The notes beneath the pieces were generated by a model. It saw nothing but the letters and a program-made list of their open reading frames with translations. It was not told where the DNA came from and ran no database searches. The translations under genes were made by a program, and so were the position numbers. DNA of 15,536 bases, from NCBI GenBank assembly GCA_007117775.1, contig SKFX01000058.1, forward strand, positions 1-15,536, written 5' to 3'. This document shows positions 1 to 7,004 of this stretch, piece by piece (within the stretch, counting starts at the first letter, position 1; every line of letters begins with the position of its first letter). The DNA is from Ilumatobacteraceae bacterium (GTDB lineage Bacteria; Actinomycetota; Acidimicrobiia; Acidimicrobiales; Ilumatobacteraceae).

Positions 1-98
1 GCGACCGTGACACGATCGCGCTCGATATCGGTGCGATCCTCGCCCACGGCGGTGGTGGGATCCACTGCATCACCCAGCAGATCCCCGCCGTCATCTGA
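1..98 (+). CDS. aguA: Agmatine deiminase (C-terminal end only)
   Basis: This is the 3' end of a gene that enters from the left edge. The frame starting at base 3 gives 31 residues and stops at TGA 96-98. The residues include GGGGIHCITQQIP, which matches the C-terminal active-site signature of agmatine deiminase / Porphyromonas-type peptidylarginine deiminase (GGGxxHCITQQ-P). The Cys in HCITQQ is the family's catalytic nucleophile, here 11 residues from the end as usual. The family hydrolyses agmatine to N-carbamoylputrescine and ammonia in the cytoplasm, on the route from arginine to putrescine. The rest of the protein lies outside the window, so substrate preference cannot be judged. Its stop codon overlaps the stop of the convergent methyltransferase gene. 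Confidence 0.82.
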   Translation, partial: DRDTIALDIGAILAHGGGGIHCITQQIPAVI

Positions 99-1398
99 GC
101 TGTACGAAGACCGCCTTGAGGTACTCGCCGCCATCGAAGCCGATCGGATGATCGACCGGATGGCCGGTGCGACGGATCTCGATCACCTCGCCGAGACGCC
201 GTGTCGCGACGTGCCGCCGGGCGGTGTCCATGACGAGATCGCCGAAGTCGACCGCTCCGATGCGGTTCGAACATGAGGCCTGCACGAGGACCCCACCGCG
301 CTCGAGCACATCGAGGCCGGCTCGGACCAGGCGGCGATAGGCCCGTTCGGCACCGGGGCGCTGCGCGGCCGAGCGCGCGAACGCCGGAGGGTCGATGATG
401 ACCAGCTCGTGGCGGGCGCCCTCGGCTGCGAGTTCGCCGAGCACTTCGAAGGCGTCACCGACGGTGGTTCGGATCTGGGTCGTGACGCGATTGAGCGCCA
501 GATTGGACCGGGCGGTGTCGAGCGCCGGGGCGCTCTGGTCCACCAGATGCACCGAGACCGCTCCACCCACCGCCGCGGAGACCGAGAATCCGCCGGTGTT
601 CGCGAACACGTCGAGCACCCGGGCACCCTCTGCCATGGAGCGCACCAGCGCCCGATTGTCGCGTTGGTCCAAGAACGCCCCGGTCTTGTTGCCGGCCACG
701 ACATCGGCGAGCAGCACCAGACCGCGCTCGCGATAGGTGACAGGCCCGTCGGGCGCGCGGCCGACCAGCAGCACCGCATCGTTGTGCCCAGCGACGGTAT
801 GGGCGCGCAGCACCTCGGGCAACGACACCCGGCGCGCATGGCGTAACACCACGGTGTCGATCTGCACCGCCCGATCAGCGAGCGCGTCGATGACCGCGGG
901 CACCACCGTCGGCAGATGGGCGAACCACGCCTCGCTGTAGACCTTCACCACCGCCACCGACCCGTAGCGGTCGATGACGAGGCCGCCGAGACCGTCGTTC
1001 TCCCCGTGGATCAGCCGACAGGCGGTGGTGGAGCGGTCATCGAGCAGATCATGGCGTCGATCGAGCGCAGCGTCGATCGATGTGCGCCACCAGGTCTCAT
1101 CGATCGTGACCGGATCGCCGCGGTGCAGTACCCGGATGCGGATCGGCGAGGTCGGATCCCAGAGCCCGATCGCTGCGAACCGGCGCCGGCCGTCGAAGAC
1201 CACCGCGAGATCCCCGGCAACACCCGGGGTCCCATCGCCCCCGTCTCCCCCGTCTCCGCCACCACCGCCGGTGACCCGTCGGATCGAATCGGCGAACACC
1301 CATGGATTGCCCCGGCGGATGCGGGCCAGCGCCGCCGATGTCACATGGACACCGAGGCGCCGCTGCGCACCACCCGACAGGGCGTCGAGGGCGCTCAC
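91..1398 (-). CDS. RlmI-like 23S rRNA (cytosine-C5) methyltransferase
   Basis: This 435-residue protein is a class I SAM-dependent methyltransferase of the RlmI/YccW (COG1092) family, which makes m5C in 23S rRNA. The N-terminus looks like a PUA RNA-binding domain (RRGNPWVFADSI, residues about 29-40). It is interrupted by a Gly/Asp-rich stretch at about 44-57 that relatives usually lack. Family landmarks follow in order: LIHGENDGLGGLVIDRYG, AGNKTGAFLDQRDNR, the SAM-binding loop VLDVFANTGGFS, IIDPPAFARS, and QASCSNRIG with the expected catalytic Cys. The start is GTG, overlapping the upstream ATPase stop as GTGA, which suggests translational coupling. It is the last gene of the minus-strand cluster. 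The family is secure; the exact target base is not. Confidence 0.88.
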   Translation of the reverse strand: MSALDALSGGAQRRLGVHVTSAALARIRRGNPWVFADSIRRVTGGGGGDGGDGGDGTPGVAGDLAVVFDGRRRFAAIGLWDPTSPIRIRVLHRGDPVTIDETWWRTSIDAALDRRHDLLDDRSTTACRLIHGENDGLGGLVIDRYGSVAVVKVYSEAWFAHLPTVVPAVIDALADRAVQIDTVVLRHARRVSLPEVLRAHTVAGHNDAVLLVGRAPDGPVTYRERGLVLLADVVAGNKTGAFLDQRDNRALVRSMAEGARVLDVFANTGGFSVSAAVGGAVSVHLVDQSAPALDTARSNLALNRVTTQIRTTVGDAFEVLGELAAEGARHELVIIDPPAFARSAAQRPGAERAYRRLVRAGLDVLERGGVLVQASCSNRIGAVDFGDLVMDTARRHVATRRLGEVIEIRRTGHPVDHPIGFDGGEYLKAVFVQLR

Positions 1399-2591
1399 CG
1401 CGCCGGGGAGCGCAGATGGCGCGCCAACTCGAGCAGATCGGACAGGTCGTTGACATCGTGTTCGAGCGGTGGCGCAGTGACCAACAGCGGCGCCAGCTCC
1501 GACAGTTCACTGCGACGTTCGGCTTCGCGGGTCGCGATCAACGCGATCTCACCGAAACGCTCGGCGGTCTCGGTGAGCACCGCGGCCACCTGCTCGGCAT
1601 CGGCTTCGAGCCGCTCGGCGACTGTGGCGACCATCGCGGACGACTCATCTGCGGCTTCAGCACCGAGACGGCGCGCACTCGTCGCCGCGGCACGACCGGT
1701 ATAGGACTTCGGCAGGGCCCGGTTGGTGACGATCGCCGCGAGCGGATAGTCGCGCCGGGTCAGCTCGGTGCTGAGGTGGATCGCCTCGTGCACCGGTGCG
1801 GCCTCGAGGGTGGTGACCACCACGAAGGCGGTGCGCAGGTCGCCGAGGAGGGCCTCGACCTCGTCGGCATGTCGCACGAAGGTCGGTTCCATGGTCTGGA
1901 ACAGGGTGAAGAACTCAGCGATGTCCTCGACGAAATGGGATCCGAGGATCCGGTCCGCGATCTGGGTGAACGGACGCGAGGCCGCCGAGAAGACCTTGGA
2001 GCGATAGGGCGTCGTCAACCACTTCAACAGACGCGATCCGAAGAACTCGCGCATCCGCCGCGGCGCGTCGATCAACGCGAGCGCATTGCGCGATGGTGGG
2101 GTGTCCACCACGATCAGGTCATAACGTCCCGACCCGTGCAGTTCGTGGAGCTGTTCCATCGCCAGATAGTCGTGACTGTGGACGAACCGCGAGGTCAGGT
2201 TCCGATAGAGCGGATTCGCCAGCACCGTCTCGCGCAGTTCGGGATCGGGCGCATGGCGCGCGATCAGCTCATCCCACCCGGCTTTGGTGTCGAGCATCGC
2301 CGCCCACAACTCGCCTTCGGGGGCACGACCCGATGCCGCTGCGAGCAGTTCGGGATCAACCTGTGTGGGGGTGTTGCCGAGCGCGCCGACCCCGAGTGCA
2401 TCGGCGAGACGGCGTGCCGGGTCCACGGTGATCACCAGCACCCGGCCGCCCAATTCGACGGCGGCGGCGGTCGCCAACGAGGCCGATACCGTCGTCTTGC
2501 CCACCCCACCGGATCCGGCGACGATCACCATCTCACGCGCTGCCAACAGCGCATCGAGGCCGTCACCAGAACTCCGGCGGGCCCGACTCAT
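1395..2591 (-). CDS. ArsA/Get3-like ATPase, second subunit (no signature lysine)
   Basis: This 398-residue P-loop ATPase belongs to the ArsA/Get3 branch of the SIMIBI class. The Walker A loop GSGGVGKTT lies at residues 26-34, followed by a switch region VITVDPARRLADALGVG and by DLIVVDTPPSRNAL. Position 27 is Ser where Get3 and MinD have the intra-dimer signature lysine (K of KGGVGKT); the partner gene just upstream keeps it. The C-terminus after about residue 320 is helical and Ala/Glu-rich. The ATG overlaps the upstream ATPase stop (ATGA). Adjacent pairs like this are known in Actinobacteria (mycobacterial Rv3679/Rv3680), where the two proteins form a complex. No TRC40-type substrate partner or arsenite operon is visible, so an arsenite pump role is not supported. 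Confidence 0.85.
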   Translation of the reverse strand: MSRARRSSGDGLDALLAAREMVIVAGSGGVGKTTVSASLATAAAVELGGRVLVITVDPARRLADALGVGALGNTPTQVDPELLAAASGRAPEGELWAAMLDTKAGWDELIARHAPDPELRETVLANPLYRNLTSRFVHSHDYLAMEQLHELHGSGRYDLIVVDTPPSRNALALIDAPRRMREFFGSRLLKWLTTPYRSKVFSAASRPFTQIADRILGSHFVEDIAEFFTLFQTMEPTFVRHADEVEALLGDLRTAFVVVTTLEAAPVHEAIHLSTELTRRDYPLAAIVTNRALPKSYTGRAAATSARRLGAEAADESSAMVATVAERLEADAEQVAAVLTETAERFGEIALIATREAERRSELSELAPLLVTAPPLEHDVNDLSDLLELARHLRSPAR

Positions 2592-3595
2592 GCCGACCCC
2601 CCGCGATCGAGTTCAGCGGCGAGGGCATCGGCGAGGAGCGCCACCACCCGGCGGCCCGTGGCACGCGTCATCAACTCGGGCGCGTAGATCGTCTCGATCG
2701 ATGCCGGCAATCCGGCGCGCAGCGCTTCGAGATGTTCGGCGCCGACGCGCCGTCTGGCCTCGGCTGCACCGACGGCCTCGATCACCACCGATGCCGACGG
2801 TCCCGCAGCTGTCCGCAAGAGATCATCGGCCTCGCCGAGACGCTCGAAGACCCCGAGGCGGGCCCGGTCGAAGATCGCCGGCAGCACGCGGTTGGCCACC
2901 ACGGTCGAGACCTCGACACCGGTGCGTTCACCGAGTGCTGTGATCAACTCGAGCGTTTCGACCACCGGCATCTCCTCAGGGGTGGTGACCGCCGCGACCG
3001 CGGTGATCGCGGGGTCGTTCAACACATCGAGCATCCACTGGGTCTGGTCGCGGACCAATCCCATCTGGATCATCTCGCGGATCACCGACGGTGCACCGAT
3101 CTGGGCGACGATATGGCCGGTGGCCTCGGTATCGACGACCACGAGGTCATAGTTGCGCTCTTTGACCTCATAACAGATCTTGCCGATCGCGAGGATCTCC
3201 TTGACGCCGGGTGCGGCATCGGCGAGGAAATCGAAGGTGCGCGCCAGAGGCCCGATGCGGCCGAGCAGGGGGACGCGCACGAACAGGCGAAGATATTCAC
3301 GCAGCGCATCCTCGGTGTTCATCGCCATCGCCCACAGCCCGCTGCGGACCTCGCGGGCCTCGAAGGTCAACGGACCGGTCTCGACCGCGGTGGAGAGTGC
3401 GCCCTTGGCGTCCATCTCCACGAGCAGCACTCGGGCGCCGTCGCGCACTGCGATATCGGCGATGGCGGCCGCGATCGAGGTCTTGCCGACGCCACCTTTG
3501 CCGGTGACGAAAATCAGCCGCCGATCGAGGAGATGGACCAGATCAGCCTCCGAAGCCGATACGTCGATCGCCCGCGGGGGAGCCGAGCTCGACAT
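2588..3595 (-). CDS. ArsA/Get3-like ATPase, first subunit (canonical KGGVGKT)
   Basis: This 335-residue SIMIBI ATPase has a full deviant Walker A loop, TGKGGVGKTS, at residues 31-40, including the signature lysine. It is followed by VLLVEMDAKGALSTA and by DLVVVDTEATGHIV in the switch II region. It probably pairs with the ATPase encoded immediately downstream, which lacks that lysine, so the complex would be asymmetric. The ATG at 3595 lies 53 bases inside the end of the DUF3107 gene. No in-frame ATG, GTG or TTG lies between it and the Walker A loop, apart from a CTG at codon 19, so the long overlap seems real. No strong Shine-Dalgarno precedes the ATG, and coupling to DUF3107 translation is plausible. 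The biological substrate is unknown. Confidence 0.85.
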   Translation of the reverse strand: MSSSAPPRAIDVSASEADLVHLLDRRLIFVTGKGGVGKTSIAAAIADIAVRDGARVLLVEMDAKGALSTAVETGPLTFEAREVRSGLWAMAMNTEDALREYLRLFVRVPLLGRIGPLARTFDFLADAAPGVKEILAIGKICYEVKERNYDLVVVDTEATGHIVAQIGAPSVIREMIQMGLVRDQTQWMLDVLNDPAITAVAAVTTPEEMPVVETLELITALGERTGVEVSTVVANRVLPAIFDRARLGVFERLGEADDLLRTAAGPSASVVIEAVGAAEARRRVGAEHLEALRAGLPASIETIYAPELMTRATGRRVVALLADALAAELDRGGSA

Positions 3596-3773
3596 AGGCG
3601 ATCTTGGCCGCCGGCACCGCCAGGCGACGGCCGCGCCGATCGGTCAACCAGAGCACGTCGGTGGCGCCCGCGAGGGCCGCCTCGATGGCTCCGGTCGCCT
3701 CCTCGGCGGCATCATCGTCGAGTTCGACGGTCAGTTCACGGGGGGCTTGGGTGACACCGATACGAATATCCAC
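3543..3773 (-). CDS. DUF3107 family protein
   Basis: This small protein of 76 residues is recognised by its opening DIRIGVTQAPRELTVELDDD. An acidic, Ala-rich helix follows, and the end RRGRRLAVPAAKIAYVEL ... DRRIGFG matches the DUF3107 family of Actinobacteria. It is soluble, with no membrane segment or cysteines. I take GTG at 3773 as the start because family members begin at about this residue; an in-frame GTG at 3800 would add nine residues (MSRCGTVPR). Neither has a clear Shine-Dalgarno. Its last 53 bases overlap the start of the Get3-like gene in another frame. No function is established, but its place at the head of the ATPase pair suggests a linked role. Confidence 0.82.
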   Translation of the reverse strand: MDIRIGVTQAPRELTVELDDDAAEEATGAIEAALAGATDVLWLTDRRGRRLAVPAAKIAYVELGSPAGDRRIGFGG

Positions 3774-3823
3774 CCGTGGAACGGTACCGCACCGCGACAC
3801 CGAATCCGTCGGCTGGACGTGGT

Positions 3824-4576
3824 TCAGCCGGCTGCACCGATGCGCACCTCGGTGGTGCAGAAGGTGTCTCCGGCAGCGATCGTCGAGCCGGTCACCACCG
3901 CATCGTCATCGCTGGTCGGCGTCAACTCACCCAACATGCCGCGCACCATTCCGCGGTCCACCGCACAGATCACCGGATGCTCGGTGGCCACATCACCGAA
4001 GGGACAGTGATGGTTGATGATGCGCAGACTGTCGTTGCGGCGTTCGGCATGCGCCGCGAAGCCGTGGGCGCTGAGGGCGTCGGCCACGGTCTGGATGGCC
4101 GAGCGCAGCGACCGCTGGCCCGATGCCATCTGATCGCCGTTGAGGCCGCTCGCAATGGCGCGGCCGTATTCGGCGCCGACCTCTTCGGCGAGTTGTTCGG
4201 CCTCAGCTGCGTCGAGCCGGTCGAGCACCCGGCCGAGCAATGACAGCACCAGATCATCTGCGTGCACCGGGACATCGTCGAGGCCGTCAGCGACGATGCG
4301 ATAACGCTTGGAGGGCCGGCCCGCCCCGCCGCCGGGCACCTTTGCCGACGACACCTCGAGATAGCCACCGGCTGCGAGTTTGTCGAGATGGTGGCGGGCG
4401 ACATTGGGATGTACGCCGACCTCTGTGGCCACCTCGGACGCGGTGATCCCGACCGAGCCGGGTTCGCCGGCGCGGGTGCGCACGAACAGATAGACCCTCC
4501 GGCGGGTCGGATCCCCGAACGCATCGGTGATCGCCGACACCGTCGAGGTGAAGGAGGTCTCACTCCCCACAGACAT
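3824..4576 (-). CDS. SufR-like Fe-S transcriptional regulator
   Basis: This 250-residue protein has an N-terminal winged helix-turn-helix of ArsR/DeoR type. It opens with DAFGDPTRRRVYLFV, and the recognition region ASEVATEVGVHPNVARHHLD (residues 46-65) is followed by a Gly-rich wing ending GRPSKRYR. The C-terminal half carries HHCPF (Cys191), PVICAVD (Cys204) and GDTFC (Cys240). C-X12-C followed by a distal Cys matches SufR, whose three cysteines hold a 4Fe-4S cluster. Here the second gap is 35 residues, longer than I recall for mycobacterial SufR (about 27). It is divergent from an Mrp/ApbC Fe-S carrier gene, which supports an Fe-S sensing role. ATG 4576 is preceded at leaderless spacing by TAGAAT. 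No suf operon is in the window, so the target is inferred. Confidence 0.78.
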   Translation of the reverse strand: MSVGSETSFTSTVSAITDAFGDPTRRRVYLFVRTRAGEPGSVGITASEVATEVGVHPNVARHHLDKLAAGGYLEVSSAKVPGGGAGRPSKRYRIVADGLDDVPVHADDLVLSLLGRVLDRLDAAEAEQLAEEVGAEYGRAIASGLNGDQMASGQRSLRSAIQTVADALSAHGFAAHAERRNDSLRIINHHCPFGDVATEHPVICAVDRGMVRGMLGELTPTSDDDAVVTGSTIAAGDTFCTTEVRIGAAG

Positions 4577-4582
4577 GGCATG

Positions 4583-4588
4583 ATTCTA
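4583..4588 (-). promoter_or_regulatory. -10 box for the SufR-like gene (leaderless)
   Basis: On the minus strand TAGAAT (TANNNT) ends six bases before the ATG at 4576. That is the spacing expected when transcription starts at or next to the A of the ATG. No matching -35 element is visible at 16-18 bases, and no Shine-Dalgarno could fit, so leaderless initiation is the simplest reading. Confidence 0.45.
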
Positions 4589-4605
4589 CTACGCGGATAG
4601 TGCAA
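4584..4605. promoter_or_regulatory. 22-base dyad, candidate operator between regulator and mrp
   Basis: The sequence fits TTnnACTAnnCGnnTAGTnnAA, with eight of eleven positions per arm symmetric. The core is ACTA-N6-TAGT (4588-4591 and 4598-4601). The dyad overlaps the TAGAAT -10 box of the SufR-like gene and the GATAGT (4596-4601) that could be the -10 of mrp. A bound repressor would therefore block both. The 4-N6-4 geometry is the same as the CAAC-N6-GTTG site described for cyanobacterial SufR, although the bases differ. Binding is inferred. Confidence 0.4.
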
Positions 4606-4634
4606 ATTCGGTCGCCCGGATGCAGACTGGGACC

Positions 4635-5780
4635 ATGGCCATCACCACCGAGACCGTCACCGAGGCCCTGCGTCCCGTCGAGGATCCCGAACTGCACCGC
4701 TCGATCGTCGATCTGGGGATGTTGCGCAATGTCGAGATCGGCAGCGACGGCCGTGTCGGGGTGCTGATCGCACTCACCGTGGCGGGCTGTCCGTTGCGCG
4801 CCGAGATCCAGAACCGGGTCGTCTCCGCGCTCGAGCCGCTGCCCGAGGTGGCTGGTGTCGACCTCGAATTCACCGTCATGACCGATGAGGACCGTGCCGA
4901 GTTGCGCCGCCGCCTCCACGGTGACCCGGCGGCGACCGCCGGAAGCACCGCCGCCCACGGACACTCCGAGGGTCGTGCCATCCCGTTCTCCGATGCCGGA
5001 TCGCGTACCCGGCCGCTGTTGATCGCCTCGGGCAAGGGCGGTGTCGGCAAGTCCAGTGTCACCACCAACCTCGCCGTGGCCCTCGCCGCGCAGGGCTATT
5101 CGGTGGGTGTCGTCGACGCCGACATCTACGGCTACTCGATCCCGCGCATGCTCGGGACCGATCGCGATCCGGTGGTCATCGACCAGATGCTGCTGCCCCC
5201 CGAACAGTGGGGGGTGCGCTGTATCTCGATCGGCTATTTCGTCCCGGCGAATGAAGCGGTCATCTGGCGCGGCCCGATGCTGCACAAAGCCCTCGAACAG
5301 TTCCTCACCGATGTCTTCTGGGACGAACCCGACTTTCTGTTGGTGGACATGCCGCCGGGAACCGGCGATATCGCCCTCAGCCTGAGCCAGTACCTGCCAC
5401 GTGGCGAGGTCTATGTGGTGACCACACCGCAGCCCGCAGCCCAGAAGGTGGCGCGCCTGTCCGCAGCGATGGCCGCCAAGGTCAATCTGCCGGTGCGCGG
5501 CATCATCGAGAACATGTCATGGTTCACCGGCGATGACGCCAAACGCTACGAACTGTTCGGATCCGGCGGTGGAGCCTCACTGGCGGACGAACTCGACGTC
5601 CCACTGCTCGGCCAGCTGCCCCTCGTCCCCGCATTGCGCGAGGGCGGTGATGAGGGCCGGCCGATCACGGCGGTTGACCCTGACAGCGAGGCCGCCCAGG
5701 TCTTCCACCGGATCGCCGGGCGCATCGCCGTGGAGCTCAAGCCCACCAAGGTCTTCAGCCCGCAGCTCAAGATCATCTGA
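4635..5780 (+). CDS. mrp: Mrp/ApbC-type iron-sulfur cluster carrier ATPase
   Basis: This 381-residue protein has two domains. Residues 4-90 are a MIP18/DUF59 domain (PVEDPELHRSIVDLGML, and Cys52 in VAGCPL). After a linker comes an Mrp/NBP35 P-loop ATPase with SGKGGVGKSS around 133-141, VVDADIYGYSIPRMLG, FLLVDMPPGTGDIALSLSQ and VTTPQPAAQKVA. The family carries Fe-S clusters to apo-targets in the cytoplasm. In the usual metal-binding site after ENMSWF, the CxxC pair is absent and the sequence reads TGDDAKRYELFGSGGG. I recall similar losses in other actinobacterial Mrp proteins. The start is ATG 4635, where the domain begins and where GGGA lies four to seven bases upstream; an in-frame ATG at 4620 would add five residues. 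The divergent SufR-like gene is the probable regulator. Confidence 0.9.
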   Translation: MAITTETVTEALRPVEDPELHRSIVDLGMLRNVEIGSDGRVGVLIALTVAGCPLRAEIQNRVVSALEPLPEVAGVDLEFTVMTDEDRAELRRRLHGDPAATAGSTAAHGHSEGRAIPFSDAGSRTRPLLIASGKGGVGKSSVTTNLAVALAAQGYSVGVVDADIYGYSIPRMLGTDRDPVVIDQMLLPPEQWGVRCISIGYFVPANEAVIWRGPMLHKALEQFLTDVFWDEPDFLLVDMPPGTGDIALSLSQYLPRGEVYVVTTPQPAAQKVARLSAAMAAKVNLPVRGIIENMSWFTGDDAKRYELFGSGGGASLADELDVPLLGQLPLVPALREGGDEGRPITAVDPDSEAAQVFHRIAGRIAVELKPTKVFSPQLKII

Positions 5781-5852
5781 GCCATTGCAGCTCGACCCGA
5801 TGCCCGACGCGCCCGCCATCGCTGATCGTCATCATGTCGAGAGTGGGTCGCA

Positions 5853-6191
5853 GTGGAGCCGCTGAGCCGCACCGAGTTCTCCGAACTCGTCGCCGATGCC
5901 TTGGATCTGATCCCCGATGAGCTCGCCGGGGTCCTCGACAATGTCGTGGTCAAGATCCGGGACCGATCCCTCGATGAGCCGGATCTGCTCGGTCTCTACG
6001 AGGGGGTCCCCCATACCGAACGCACCGGTGGCGAAGGCCCCGATGTGGTCACCCTGTATCGACTCGCGCTGTGCGAGATCTGTGACGGCCTCGACGATCT
6101 GCGCCATGAGGTGGCGGTGACCGTACTGCACGAAGTCGCCCATGTGGCTGGGATCGACGATGACCGCCTCGACGAGTTGGGGTACGCCTGA
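5853..6191 (+). CDS. HExxH mini-metallopeptidase (PF06262/DUF1025 type)
   Basis: This 112-residue protein starts at GTG 5853. The C-terminal third carries VTVLHEVAHVAGIDDDRLDELGY. HEVAH (residues 93-97) is the zinc-binding HExxH with catalytic Glu94, and the following GIDDDRL-ELG is typical of the minimal 'metallopeptidase family' (Zincin_1, PF06262). The N-terminus (FSELVADALDLIPDEL) and the middle segment LGLYEGVPHTER are also family-like. It has no signal peptide or membrane segment, so it is presumably cytoplasmic. Substrates of this family are not established. It lies 72 bases after mrp on the same strand and could be co-transcribed with it. Confidence 0.82.
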   Translation: MEPLSRTEFSELVADALDLIPDELAGVLDNVVVKIRDRSLDEPDLLGLYEGVPHTERTGGEGPDVVTLYRLALCEICDGLDDLRHEVAVTVLHEVAHVAGIDDDRLDELGYA

Positions 6192-6213
6192 CCCGCTCAG
6201 AACCCACAGCCAC

Positions 6214-6219
6214 TAGCCT
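6214..6219 (+). promoter_or_regulatory. -10 box for the DUF4328 gene
   Basis: TAGCCT (TANNNT) lies eight bases before the GTG at 6228, in a 36-base gap with no Shine-Dalgarno next to the start. The spacing suggests a leaderless or nearly leaderless transcript starting inside this gap. No convincing -35 element is seen. Confidence 0.35.
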
Positions 6220-6227
6220 TCGATCCC

Positions 6228-6998
6228 GTGAGCGATATCCCGCCTCCGCCACCACCGCCTGAGCCGCCGCGACGACCCGAGGCCGGCGAGTATCTGGATC
6301 CCGACGATGCCCGCACCGCCGGTCGGCTCTACCGGGTCGGCGGGCTGTCGACGGCCACGGTGGTGGTGACCGCGGTACTGATCGCGCTCATCGTCGCCGG
6401 CCAAGTGCTGCAGTGGACGGTGATCGGCGATGCCCGACGCTTCCTCGACGGTGAGATCGAAGAGGACGCATTCCTCACCGCATTCGGTCCGGCCGCGCTG
6501 ATCCAGGTGCTCTTCGGCATCGGCCAACTGGTGCTGGCGACGCTGTCGATCATCTGGTTGTTCCGCATGGCCCGCAACCTGCGCTCATTGGGCCGTGACA
6601 CCCGTTGGGGCCCGGGCTGGACGATCGGTGGCTGGTTCGTCCCGCCCCTGGTGCTGTACCTGATCCCGTTCCTGATGCTGCGCGAGATGTGGCGGGCATC
6701 GGATCCCGAGGTGAGATGGGGCCCACAGCACCAGGAGTGGAAGATGTCTGCCGTGCCCGGGGTCATCACACTGTGGTGGGTGATGTTCGGCCTCGTTCCC
6801 CTGCTGGCGTTCTTCGCCCCAACCGTGACATCGGGGGCCCTCTCCCTCGATACCTCCGTCGAGTCCCTCGCCGAACAACTCGTGGATCAGGCGACGCTCA
6901 CCACCCTGCTCAGCGCCGCCAGCGTGGTGGCCGCCGCATGTTGGATCCTGATCGTCCGCAGCCTCACCCCACGGCATCGGGCCTTCACTGGGGAGTGA
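6228..6998 (+). CDS. DUF4328 family membrane protein
   Basis: This 256-residue integral membrane protein begins with a Pro-rich cytoplasmic-looking tail (MSDIPPPPPPPEPPRRPE). About five hydrophobic segments follow, at roughly 41-62, 87-112, 132-151, 177-197 and 223-244. The stretch around 128-160, WGPGWTIGGWFVPP then LREMWRASDP, is the hallmark of DUF4328: an aromatic and Gly-rich turn, a membrane helix, then E-WRAS-P. The family is common in Actinobacteria and has no assigned function. The start is GTG 6228, chosen because it precedes the Pro-rich tail and follows a -10-like box. The gene ends six bases before the phosphatase start, so the two are probably co-transcribed. Confidence 0.78.
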   Translation: MSDIPPPPPPPEPPRRPEAGEYLDPDDARTAGRLYRVGGLSTATVVVTAVLIALIVAGQVLQWTVIGDARRFLDGEIEEDAFLTAFGPAALIQVLFGIGQLVLATLSIIWLFRMARNLRSLGRDTRWGPGWTIGGWFVPPLVLYLIPFLMLREMWRASDPEVRWGPQHQEWKMSAVPGVITLWWVMFGLVPLLAFFAPTVTSGALSLDTSVESLAEQLVDQATLTTLLSAASVVAAACWILIVRSLTPRHRAFTGE

Positions 6999-7004
6999 CG
7001 ACCC

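Noticed and set aside
1302..2687. Long plus-strand open frame (461 codons) opposite the ArsA/Get3-like gene
   Set aside because: Composition is Arg/Gly/Gln-rich with no recognisable family, while the minus strand has clear Walker motifs. It is a by-product of high GC.
1395..3595. Arsenite resistance operon (ArsA)
   Set aside because: There is no arsB, arsD or arsC nearby; the 250-residue regulator has SufR-type cysteines rather than an ArsR arsenic site, and the ATPases better fit the actinobacterial Get3-like pair.
2732..3754. Plus-strand open frame (340 codons) opposite the first Get3 gene and DUF3107
   Set aside because: It has no domain-like pattern and is antisense to two well-supported genes.
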